A DNA stretch of 64,000 nt, from contig CAILUI010000097.1 of NCBI GenBank assembly GCA_903837355.1, positions 1-64,000 on the forward strand, read 5' to 3'. Below, in pieces: positions 16,205-23,666 of this stretch (positions are counted from its first letter, which is position 1; every line of letters begins with the position of its first letter). The position numbers and the translations under genes are program-made. The notes beneath the pieces are model-generated. The model saw nothing but the letters and a program-made list of their open reading frames with translations, searched no databases and was not told the DNA's origin. This stretch comes from an uncultured Victivallales bacterium (lineage in GTDB: Bacteria; Verrucomicrobiota; Lentisphaeria; Oligosphaerales; JAFGRS01).

Positions 16205-17941
16205 ATGGTTACTCTCACGATCAACGGACTGCCGGTGACCGTCGAGGACAGTGCCACCATCCTGCAGGCGGCCAGGAAACTCGGCATCAAGATCCCGACG
16301 CTCTGTCATTTTGAGTTGGATTGTTTTGCGGTGGAACACCGTTTGGGTTCGTGCCGCGTGTGTGTCGTGGAGGTGGAAGGGCGGCGCAATCTGGCGCCGG
16401 CCTGCTGCACGCCGGTCGTCGAAGGCATGGTGGTCCAGAGCAACAGCATCCGGGCCACGAACGCGCGCCGCACCATCCTTGACCTGATCCTTTCGGACCA
16501 CCCCAAGGATTGTCTCATCTGCCCCGTCAACGGCAGTTGCGAGCTGCAGGCCCTGGCGGCCGATATGAAGCTGACCAAGATCACCTACGACGGCGAGATG
16601 GCGCGCTACCCCATCGATGTGTCCAGCAATAGCATCGTGCGCAATCTCGACAAGTGCATCATGTGCCGGCGCTGCGAAACGGCCTGCAACGACATGCAGA
16701 CCGTCGGCATCCTCTCCGGGGTTGGCCGCGGCTTCGAGGTCGTCGTTGCCCCCACCCTCGAGAAGCCGCTGTCGGAGACCAAGTGTGTGTTCTGCGGCCA
16801 GTGCGTCCAGGCCTGCCCGGTTGGGGCGCTGACCACCTGCATCGGCGTGGACGACGTCTGGAAGGTCCTCAACGACCCGACCAAGACGGTGATCGTCCAG
16901 ACCGCTCCGGCAGTGCGCGTGGCGCTGGGCGAGGGCTTCGGCATGGAGCCGGGCACCATCAGCACCGGGAAGATGGTGGCGGCCCTGCGTCGGCTCGGCT
17001 TCCACGCCGTGTTCGATACCGACTTCGCCGCCGACCTGACCATCATGGAGGAGACGACGGAGTTCATCAAGCGGGTGAAGGCCAATGCGAACCTGCCCAT
17101 GCTGACCAGTTGCTGTCCGGCCTGGGTGAAGTTCTTCGAACACCAGTTCCCGGACCTGATCTACATGCCGTCCACCGCCAAGAGCCCGCAGCAGATGTTC
17201 GGTGCGATCGCCAAGACCTACTACGCGCAGAAGATCGGGGTCGACCCGAAGGATCTGGTGGTGGTCTCCATCATGCCCTGTCTGTGCAAGAAGTACGAGG
17301 CGGATCGGGCGGAGTTCGGCCGCGATGGCTACCGCGATGTTGACATCGTGCTGAGCACCCGCGAGCTGGGCTACATGCTGCACGAGGCCGGCATCCTCTT
17401 CGACCAGCTCGAAGAGGGGCAATTCGACAACCCGCTCGGCGAATCCACCGGTGCGGCGGTCATCTTTGGCGCCAGCGGCGGCGTCCTTGAGGCGGCCCTC
17501 CGTACGGCCGCAGACTGGTTGACCGGCGAGGACCTGAAGAAGATCGAGTTCACGGCGGTGCGCGGTCTGCAGGGGATCAAGGAAGCTACGATCAAGGTGG
17601 GCGATCTGGAAGTGCGCGCGGCGGTCTCCAGCGGTCTGGGCAATGCCCGGCGGCTGCTGGAGTCCATCCGGGCCGGCCACACCTCGTACCACATCATCGA
17701 GATCATGGCCTGCCCCGGCGGCTGCATCAACGGCGGCGGGCAGCCCTTCATCGGCGGGGATACCCGGATCGTCGAGAAGCGCATGGAAGCGATCTACGCT
17801 GCCGACTGCGGCCTGCCCTTGCGCAAGTCGCACCTCAACCCCTCGATCCAGAAGCTCTACAAGGAGTTCCTGGGCGAGCCGGGCAGCCACCGTGCCCATG
17901 AGCTGCTGCACACCTCGTACACGAAGCGCGAGAACAACTAA
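16205..17941 (+). CDS. hydA: [FeFe]-hydrogenase catalytic subunit (HydA/HndD, group A)
   Basis: 578 residues. Order: [2Fe-2S] ferredoxin domain (about 1-78), His-Cys3 cluster (HPKDCLICPVNGSCELQ, about 98-115), two [4Fe-4S] clusters (CIMCRRCETACND; CVFCGQCVQACPVGAL, about 150-215), then the H-cluster domain. L1 is TSCCPAW (residues 301-307), L2 is MPCLCKKYEADR (357-368), L3 is MACPGGCINGGGQP (501-514). All four cluster cysteines (303, 359, 503, 507) are present. The L2 motif has Leu-Cys where Thr-Ala is usual. It makes or consumes H2, probably confurcating NADH and reduced ferredoxin with HydB and HydC. The maturases HydE, HydF and HydG are not in the window. A perfect terminator hairpin follows. 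Confidence 0.94.
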   Translation: MVTLTINGLPVTVEDSATILQAARKLGIKIPTLCHFELDCFAVEHRLGSCRVCVVEVEGRRNLAPACCTPVVEGMVVQSNSIRATNARRTILDLILSDHPKDCLICPVNGSCELQALAADMKLTKITYDGEMARYPIDVSSNSIVRNLDKCIMCRRCETACNDMQTVGILSGVGRGFEVVVAPTLEKPLSETKCVFCGQCVQACPVGALTTCIGVDDVWKVLNDPTKTVIVQTAPAVRVALGEGFGMEPGTISTGKMVAALRRLGFHAVFDTDFAADLTIMEETTEFIKRVKANANLPMLTSCCPAWVKFFEHQFPDLIYMPSTAKSPQQMFGAIAKTYYAQKIGVDPKDLVVVSIMPCLCKKYEADRAEFGRDGYRDVDIVLSTRELGYMLHEAGILFDQLEEGQFDNPLGESTGAAVIFGASGGVLEAALRTAADWLTGEDLKKIEFTAVRGLQGIKEATIKVGDLEVRAAVSSGLGNARRLLESIRAGHTSYHIIEIMACPGGCINGGGQPFIGGDTRIVEKRMEAIYAADCGLPLRKSHLNPSIQKLYKEFLGEPGSHRAHELLHTSYTKRENN

Positions 17942-17984
17942 GGCGGACGCGGGCGGACGCTGCGAACTCAGGTCCGGAAAACAA

Positions 17985-18022
17985 CCAGGCCCCGGTGGCG
18001 AGCCGTCGCCACCGGGGCCTGG
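17985..18022. terminator. Bidirectional terminator, perfect 17-bp stem
   Basis: CCAGGCCCCGGTGGCGA pairs perfectly with TCGCCACCGGGGCCTGG around a GCCG loop, between the convergent hydA and the minus-strand envelope operon. The side facing hydA has an A-run (GGAAAACAA), which is a T-run for minus-strand transcripts; the other side has only TCTTAA. It most likely ends both operons. Confidence 0.85.
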
Positions 18023-18031
18023 TCTTAACCG

Positions 18032-18535
18032 TCAGAACTCCCAGTTGAGGATTGGCAGGACTGGCACCCGCGCCTCGCGGATGACGTTGACCAGGCCGAT
18101 CTGCAGGCCGACCATGGTCTCGGTGACGTTGATGACGCCGATCTGCAGGCCCTTGGCGTCTTCGGCGACATTCATGACGCCGACCTGCAGGCCCGTCATC
18201 GTCGTACTCACCCGGTTGCCGACGCCGACGGACAGGCCGTCCATGGCGCCGTCGTTGTTGGCCACACCGACCTGGATGCCACTGGCCAGATCACGCACCC
18301 AGTTGACCACGTTGACCTGAACCCCCTCGAAGCACTCTGCCCCCGAGATCAGGCCGAGGTCGATGCCCTGCACGAGCTCGTTATCCCCGTACGGCAGGTT
18401 CAGCTTGAGCCCCTGCACCGTGCTGTCTTTGCAGACCACCTGGATCGGCGGCCACAGCGCAAGCTGTAAGGGCAGGCTTTCGACAGCCTGCGTCGTCACC
18501 GCCAGCAGAACCATTCCTGTACACCAGCGCCACAT
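18032..18535 (-). CDS. Secreted solenoid protein, LA_2272-type surface repeats
   Basis: About 167 residues with a signal peptide (CTGMVLLAVTTQAVESLP). The mature part is a run of imperfect repeats of about 15-20 residues: GLKLNLPYG, GIDLGLISG, GVQVNVVNW, GIQVGVANN, GLSVGVGNR, GLQVGVMNV, GLQIGVINV, GLQIGLVNV. This is the pattern of LA_2272-family surface repeat proteins, predicted to form a beta-solenoid. Function is unknown. I prefer the second ATG (18535): GGGAGGG lies 7 bases before it but only 1 base before the first ATG. It is the last gene of the envelope operon and ends at the shared terminator. Confidence 0.7.
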   Translation of the reverse strand: MWRWCTGMVLLAVTTQAVESLPLQLALWPPIQVVCKDSTVQGLKLNLPYGDNELVQGIDLGLISGAECFEGVQVNVVNWVRDLASGIQVGVANNDGAMDGLSVGVGNRVSTTMTGLQVGVMNVAEDAKGLQIGVINVTETMVGLQIGLVNVIREARVPVLPILNWEF

Positions 18536-18558
18536 CGTCATGCCCTCCCGTTAGGGGT

Positions 18559-19173
18559 TTAGAAGCCCATCCGTTTGCGTGTGCTGACCTTGCGCAGTTC
18601 CTTTTCCTCGGCCCACTCGAGCAGGCCGGTACGCAGGTTCTTCAGGTTCATGGTGAACTTGTAGAACACGTCCTTGGTGCGGCCGTTGGTGTTGGCGATC
18701 TCCGAGAGGTTGGCAGTCAGCAGATACTCCGCGCCGGACTGCTGGCCGAGGGGGACCGCCTGCTGCGGGTCCACCATACCGCTGCCTTGCTGGAACTTCA
18801 GTTCCTCGGCGACCTGATCGTCCGTGGTGCGGTCTACGAACTGGAACTTGCCCGAGCGCAGCAGGCGTGTCCGAATGGTGTCGGTCAGCGACTCGGTGTC
18901 AATGTGCTGCATCGTCTTGTTCTTCACCTTGCCCACGCTGACCACGGGGGCGCGCTGAGTGGTGACCTGGACCACGGCCGGTGTGGTCAGCATCGAGTCC
19001 ACCATCGTTTCGGCGATCTGGTGCAGATCGCCGGCCTCCCAGTCGGACGTGATCGGCGTTGCCGATTGGGGATCGGCGTAGCCGACGCGCGTGCTGGCGC
19101 AGCCCGTGGTGACGGCGAGCGCGAGCGCCGCGAGGCAGGGAACGAGGGTCAGGGAACGGCCGTCGAGACTCAT
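18559..19173 (-). CDS. lpoB: LpoB-like penicillin-binding protein activator lipoprotein
   Basis: 204 residues. The lipobox VTTGC puts the lipidated Cys at 25. The LpoB domain (PF13036) follows: HQIAETMVDSMLTTPAVVQ, RAPVVSVGKVKNKTMQHIDTESLTDTIRTRLLRSGKFQFVDR, and LLTANLSEIANTNGRTKDVFYKFTMNLKNLRTG. In Enterobacteria LpoB spans the periplasm from the outer membrane to activate PBP1b. Here the link to a PBP is inferred from family only; no PBP gene is in the window. AAGGAG precedes ATG 19173. It is third in the operon after the COG3014 and YcfL genes. Confidence 0.87.
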   Translation of the reverse strand: MSLDGRSLTLVPCLAALALAVTTGCASTRVGYADPQSATPITSDWEAGDLHQIAETMVDSMLTTPAVVQVTTQRAPVVSVGKVKNKTMQHIDTESLTDTIRTRLLRSGKFQFVDRTTDDQVAEELKFQQGSGMVDPQQAVPLGQQSGAEYLLTANLSEIANTNGRTKDVFYKFTMNLKNLRTGLLEWAEEKELRKVSTRKRMGF

Positions 19174-19219
19174 GTTCAGGTACTCCTTGGGTTTGTACGT
19201 AGGGTCGCGGGCCGCCAGG

Positions 19220-19666
19220 TCAGCGGGCCCGGATCATCATCTTGAACTCTTGTACGGCCGCGGTCGGGGCGACGCCAGGGAAGGTCTTGGACTCGCCCTT
19301 CCGCAGGGTCACCGGCTTCCACGAGTTGGTGTCGGCGCCGATCTCGTAGCCAGCTCCGTCGAACCAACTGAAGCGGTACTCGAACTTCAGGGTGCCGCCG
19401 GCCATCGAGGCCGCGGTGACGCTGGGGTTGAGCAGGCCGTGCTCGGTGCGCTGGCGCGCGATGTCCGTGATCCGCAGACTACGGGCGAGACGGCTGTTGG
19501 CGAACTCGATTTCGTGGCTGATGTCAGTGCCACCGTCGGCTCGCCAGACGGTGACCGCGGGCGCCACACGGAGCGCTGGCGTAGTCCGGCAACCGCTGCT
19601 CAGCAGCAGGGCCAACCCCGTCGCGGTGACACCGAGGGTGCGGGCGATGATCATGCGTTTTTCCAT
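19220..19666 (-). CDS. YcfL-family (DUF1425) lipoprotein
   Basis: 148 residues. The lipobox LLSSGC puts the acylated Cys at 26. The body matches the DUF1425/YcfL beta-sandwich: NSRLARSLRITDIARQRTEHGLL, LKFEYRFSWFDGAGYEIG and WKPVTLRKGESKTFPGVAPTAAV. In gammaproteobacteria ycfL is next to lpoB, as here. Function is unknown, but conserved adjacency suggests a role with LpoB. AAGGAGATAGCC precedes ATG 19666, which decides the start against the ATG 18 bases upstream. Confidence 0.85.
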   Translation of the reverse strand: MEKRMIIARTLGVTATGLALLLSSGCRTTPALRVAPAVTVWRADGGTDISHEIEFANSRLARSLRITDIARQRTEHGLLNPSVTAASMAGGTLKFEYRFSWFDGAGYEIGADTNSWKPVTLRKGESKTFPGVAPTAAVQEFKMMIRAR

Positions 19667-19680
19667 GGCTATCTCCTTGG

Positions 19681-21168
19681 TCACTTCAGCGTTTGCGGCA
19701 GGGGTTTCCCGCCCGGTCCAAACGCCGCCTGTTGCCAGTAGAGCGTGGCGCCGGCCCGCTTGACGTAGAGCACGGTGACCCCGCCCGCGGCGATGGGGAC
19801 CGCCACCGTCGTAGCCGGCCCCGACGTTCCTTGGCGTACGCTGACTTGGGCCGGTCCTGCCGGCAGCGCGAAGCGGCCGATCTGGGTGTTATCCGGCAAC
19901 GAGCACCAACTGCGCAGGTCGGCCTGCTCGCTGACGTAGTTCACCACACTGCTGGCGACGACCGCCGCCAGGCCGAAGCTGTCGGTCAACTGCTTGGTGG
20001 CCACGCCCTTTGCCGTGGCGCGCAGGGCCTGGCGGACGATCATAGCGGTCAGACGCTCTTTGAGGGCCTTGACGGCCAGCGCCCGCATGGAGCAGACCAT
20101 CTGCGTGGTGCCCAGCGGCGTCCCCTGAACCTCGACGCTGAAGGGGGCTTGCTCGCGCCAGGCGGACTCGTAGTAGGGGAAGGCCAGCGCGATCAGCCCG
20201 TAGAACTGGTTCATGCTCATGATCGGGATGGGGATCTTGATCTGCTGTTTCTGCGGGATGAACTCATCGTCGATCAGCACCACCAGACTGCCGGCGTCGC
20301 GCGGCTGGGGCGCCTCCGTCGCCGTCGCAAAGCGTGCCTTGAACTGATCATAGTCCTCGCTCATGCCCAACCCGCGCGCCAGGCGCAGCACGTCCTTCTG
20401 CAGAACGGCGTTGGCGGGCATGATCTCGAGCGCCTTCTTGTAGTCGATATAGGCGTCGTTGGGTTGGCCAGCCAGTTCGTAGACCAGGCCGGAAAGGTAG
20501 AACGTGGCGGCGTTCTGGAACGAGTTCTTGACCGTGCCGGCCACTTCGTCCAGGCCGGCGTAGGCCTGTGACACGCGTTGGTCGGCGTCCCCCAGATTGA
20601 GCTTGCCAGCGCCCGCCTCGCCCGTCGCTTTCGCGATGTCCTTCTCATGCCGCTGCAGGGCCAGGCGCTGCTCCAGTTCGGCGCGGCGCACCTCGACGGC
20701 GGCACCCTGTACATCGCCACCCAGGAGGTAGTTGAGCGCCTGGAAGTGGTACATCATCACGGTCTCGTAGCCGGCAACGCGGTAGGGGAGCACGTTGTCG
20801 TTGACGACGACTGCACTCGCCTGCGCCAGGCCGCCGCGGACGGTGACATCGGCCTCGTCGGCCTGCGCCTGGGCGCCCTCGGTGGCGGCACGGAAGTCTG
20901 CCATGCTGGCGTCGCGGTTGCCCTGAATCTGCGCCAGGCGTCCGCGTTCCAACAGGTACAGCACGCGGTCGTTACCCTCGACTTTGCGCCCCAGGCGGAC
21001 TTCCGCCGCCGCCGGCCGCCCGGCGCGCAGGTCCTGCAGCAGCGGGTTGATCTGCTTGGGGTAGGCCTTAAAGAGGCTCGAGGTCGAGCAGCCCGTGCAA
21101 ACCAGCAGCAAGCCCAGTGCCCCGACCCCTGGCCATACCGTCCGGTGTTTGCGGTGCATACGTGTCAA
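19681..21168 (-). CDS. COG3014-type lipoprotein with TPR-like helical domain
   Basis: About 495 residues. A signal peptide ends in LLLVCTGCS (acylated Cys about 27). The N-terminal half is helical and TPR-like (VLYLLERGRLAQIQGNRDASMADFRAA; YLSGLVYELAGQPNDAYIDYKKALEIMP). The second half has LVVLIDDEFIPQKQQIKIPIPI and a C-terminal beta domain. It belongs to the uncharacterised COG3014 family that travels with LpoB and YcfL. I chose TTG 21168 because TGGAG sits 7 bases upstream; ATG 21159 and ATG 21189 are alternatives without a well-placed RBS. It is the first gene of the four-gene operon. Confidence 0.78.
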   Translation of the reverse strand: MTRMHRKHRTVWPGVGALGLLLVCTGCSTSSLFKAYPKQINPLLQDLRAGRPAAAEVRLGRKVEGNDRVLYLLERGRLAQIQGNRDASMADFRAATEGAQAQADEADVTVRGGLAQASAVVVNDNVLPYRVAGYETVMMYHFQALNYLLGGDVQGAAVEVRRAELEQRLALQRHEKDIAKATGEAGAGKLNLGDADQRVSQAYAGLDEVAGTVKNSFQNAATFYLSGLVYELAGQPNDAYIDYKKALEIMPANAVLQKDVLRLARGLGMSEDYDQFKARFATATEAPQPRDAGSLVVLIDDEFIPQKQQIKIPIPIMSMNQFYGLIALAFPYYESAWREQAPFSVEVQGTPLGTTQMVCSMRALAVKALKERLTAMIVRQALRATAKGVATKQLTDSFGLAAVVASSVVNYVSEQADLRSWCSLPDNTQIGRFALPAGPAQVSVRQGTSGPATTVAVPIAAGGVTVLYVKRAGATLYWQQAAFGPGGKPLPQTLK

Positions 21169-21282
21169 CGGTTTTCTCCACGTGCTCATGTGTCTAAGAC
21201 GAATGGGGGCTCGGGGTTATTCACGTCGTCCACGGGAAAAGCACGGGCTCACCCTGGCGCGGCGGGGGTGTCGCGGTAGGGG

Positions 21283-22188
21283 TCAGCCCTTGACCGCCCC
21301 GAGCTGAATGCCCTTGACCAGGTAGCGCTGCAGGAAGACGAAGAGGATGACCATCGGGATCACGCTCATGGTTACGGCCGCCATCAGCAGGTGGGTGGTC
21401 TGGCCGCGGGTGGAGTCGAAGAACAGCAGTCCGACCGGCAGGGTGTACTTGTCGACGCTCTTGAGCATGACCAGCGGCCAGAAGAAGCTGTGGTAGTTGC
21501 CGATGAAGGTGAAGATGGTGAGGGTGATCAGGCCGGGCCGGCAAAGGGGCAGGATGACGTCCCAGTAGACCTGCCACTTGCTGGCTCCGTCGATCTCGGC
21601 GGCCTCGTCGAGGCTGGTGGGGATGGTCAGCATGAACTGGCGCAGGAGGAAGGTGCCGAAGGCGCTGAAGGCGGCCGGGATGATCAGGCCGGCATAGGAG
21701 TCGACCAGCCCCAGACGGATCATCGCCTGGTAGTTCGGGATCATCATCACCAGGCCCGGCAGCATCATCGTCGACAGGTAGAGCAGAAAGACGCGGTCCC
21801 GACCGCGCCAGGCGATGCGGGCGAAGCTGAAGGCGGCCAGGCTGCTGGTGAAGACCTGCAGGAAGGTCACCCAGGCGGCCACGAAGAGGCTGTTCCAATA
21901 GAAGCGCGCGAAGGGGATGACCCGGAAGACCTCGCCGTAGTTGCCCCAGCGGAAGCGGAGTTGCTCGGGCAGCCAGTTCGGCAGGCCGACTTCGTCCAGC
22001 GGTTTGAGGCTGGTCAGCACCATCCACAGGAACGGCAGGATGAAGGTGAACCCGGCGAGCACCAGGATCCCGTGCAGCCCGGCCGTGCGCAGGAAGCGGG
22101 AGAGGGGGCTGCCGATCACCGTACCCCCGGTCTGGCGTCGCGCCGTGGCTGGGCCGGCGTGGGCGCTGACAGTGTCAATCGTTGACAT
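21283..22188 (-). CDS. Sugar ABC transporter permease (MalG/UgpE type)
   Basis: 301 residues with six predicted membrane helices (for example GILVLAGFTFILPFLWMVLTS and MAAVTMSVIPMVILFVFLQ). The EAA loop reads EAAEIDGASKWQVYWDVILPLCRPG (about residues 190-214), the site that contacts the ATPase. It is the second permease of a carbohydrate uptake-1 importer. I start at ATG 22188, which overlaps the end of the first permease by 14 bp; a frame continuing to 22227 overlaps it further. No ATPase gene is nearby, so a shared MsmK-type ATPase elsewhere is likely. Confidence 0.9.
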   Translation of the reverse strand: MSTIDTVSAHAGPATARRQTGGTVIGSPLSRFLRTAGLHGILVLAGFTFILPFLWMVLTSLKPLDEVGLPNWLPEQLRFRWGNYGEVFRVIPFARFYWNSLFVAAWVTFLQVFTSSLAAFSFARIAWRGRDRVFLLYLSTMMLPGLVMMIPNYQAMIRLGLVDSYAGLIIPAAFSAFGTFLLRQFMLTIPTSLDEAAEIDGASKWQVYWDVILPLCRPGLITLTIFTFIGNYHSFFWPLVMLKSVDKYTLPVGLLFFDSTRGQTTHLLMAAVTMSVIPMVILFVFLQRYLVKGIQLGAVKG

Positions 22189-23662
22189 AGCGGCTGCCAA
22201 ACTTCCAGTTGAACAGGGTGACGGCAAAGACCATGGCGAAGAGGGTCCAGGCGATGCCGGAAGCGTAGCCGAGGCGGCCGGTGTTGAAGCCCTGGTTATA
22301 GATGAAGTAGCTGAGGGTGGTCGTCGAGCCCGCCGGGCCGCCGTTGGTCATGGTGCGGGCCATCTCGAAGCCGCCCTGGAGGCCGCCGATGACGCTCATG
22401 ATGAAGATGAAGAAGGTCACCGGCGCGAGCTGGGGCCAGGTCACGTGCCAGAAGCGCTGGAAGGGGCTGGCGCCATCGATGTCGGCCGCCTCGTAGAGTT
22501 CGCCGGGGACGTTGCTCAGTCCGGCCAGGTACAGCAGCATGTTGTTGCTGCCGATGGCGCCCCAGAGGCCCATGATCATGATCGCCGGCTTGGCCCAGGC
22601 GTACACCGAGAGCCAGGCGGGCGGTTCCAGGCCATCCTGCGCCCAGGCGGGCAGGCGGAAGGCGGCGCTGCCCAGCCCCAGCAGCACCAGCTCGGCGACC
22701 ATCAGCAGGAAGGCCAGCATGAAGGCGTCGCCGAAGCCCAGCGCCGGCGCGGCCTTGAAGTCGATCCCGTGGCGGCGATGGCGGACGAAGAGCAGCGTGG
22801 CCGCGGCCAGGGTCACCACCGCGGCGCCGATCCCAGCGGCACGCCAGGGACTCCAGCAGGCCGCCAGCAGCACCGGCAGCAGCAGCAGGGCGTACGGCAG
22901 CAGCGCCGCCGCCGCGCCCAAGGCCCCATCGCGCCGCAACTCCAGCAGTTTGCTGATCCCCCAGAGCGCCAGCAGGCAGAGTCCCGCCAGCCCCAACAGC
23001 AGCCCGGCCTGCACCACGGTCTCCGGCGTCCGGTTGACGGTCCGGCCCAGTGCTGCCAAGGGTCCGGCCAGGGCGTTGTTGATCGGCCCGGTGCTGGGGT
23101 TGTAGAGTTTCTTCCAGAGGATGAAGACGGCGACGCCGCTGGTGAAGTGCGGCACGAAGAAGACGGTGCGGTAGACGGCAGAGCCGCCGGCGACGCCCCC
23201 CACCAGCAGCAGTGCCGCGAGGCCGCCCAGCAGGATGGCAAAGGCGCTGGCGTGCAGTCCGGTCAGGCTCAGGGCCACGACGCTGGCACAGAGGACGGCG
23301 CCGGCCGCCAGAGCGCCATGGACGCGGCGCGAACCGCCGCTCAGATCCCGCGATAGCAGCAAGGCCGCCCCCAGGCTGCCGGCGATGGCCAGCGGAATGC
23401 CCAGCATCAGAAACAGGGTGTTGCCGAGGTACTGGTAGAACTCCTTCTCACGCACCAGCCGCAAGACGTTGTCCAGGAAGACGAAGCGGATGTGCTCTTC
23501 CTTGAACATGTTGTGCAGTTTGAGGTCCCAATTGCTGAAGGCCAGGGCGAGGCTGAAGACCAGGGGGATGACGGTGAAAGCCAGGAAGCCGAGGATGTTC
23601 GGGGTGAGGAAGGCCAGGCCCAGCAGTTGGTTGCGGCGTTCGCGTGAAAGAGGACGGCCCAT
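22175..23662 (-). CDS. Sugar ABC transporter permease with large membrane insert
   Basis: 495 residues, against about 290-320 for normal MalF/UgpA-type permeases. The N-terminus (LLGLAFLTPNILGFLAFTVIPLVFSLALAFSNW) and the C-terminal EAA region (YEAADIDGASPFQRFWHVTWPQLAP, FMGGLQ-like IGGLQGGFEM) are normal. Residues about 130-345 include two blocks of extra hydrophobic helices rich in Ala/Leu, separated by the standard VFFVPHFTSGVAVFILWKKLYNP segment. They could be extra membrane helices or expansions of periplasmic loops. A good RBS (GGAG, 7-base spacing) precedes ATG 23662, 4 bp after the binding-protein stop. Confidence 0.88.
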   Translation of the reverse strand: MGRPLSRERRNQLLGLAFLTPNILGFLAFTVIPLVFSLALAFSNWDLKLHNMFKEEHIRFVFLDNVLRLVREKEFYQYLGNTLFLMLGIPLAIAGSLGAALLLSRDLSGGSRRVHGALAAGAVLCASVVALSLTGLHASAFAILLGGLAALLLVGGVAGGSAVYRTVFFVPHFTSGVAVFILWKKLYNPSTGPINNALAGPLAALGRTVNRTPETVVQAGLLLGLAGLCLLALWGISKLLELRRDGALGAAAALLPYALLLLPVLLAACWSPWRAAGIGAAVVTLAAATLLFVRHRRHGIDFKAAPALGFGDAFMLAFLLMVAELVLLGLGSAAFRLPAWAQDGLEPPAWLSVYAWAKPAIMIMGLWGAIGSNNMLLYLAGLSNVPGELYEAADIDGASPFQRFWHVTWPQLAPVTFFIFIMSVIGGLQGGFEMARTMTNGGPAGSTTTLSYFIYNQGFNTGRLGYASGIAWTLFAMVFAVTLFNWKFGSRYVND

Positions 23663-23666
23663 AGCT

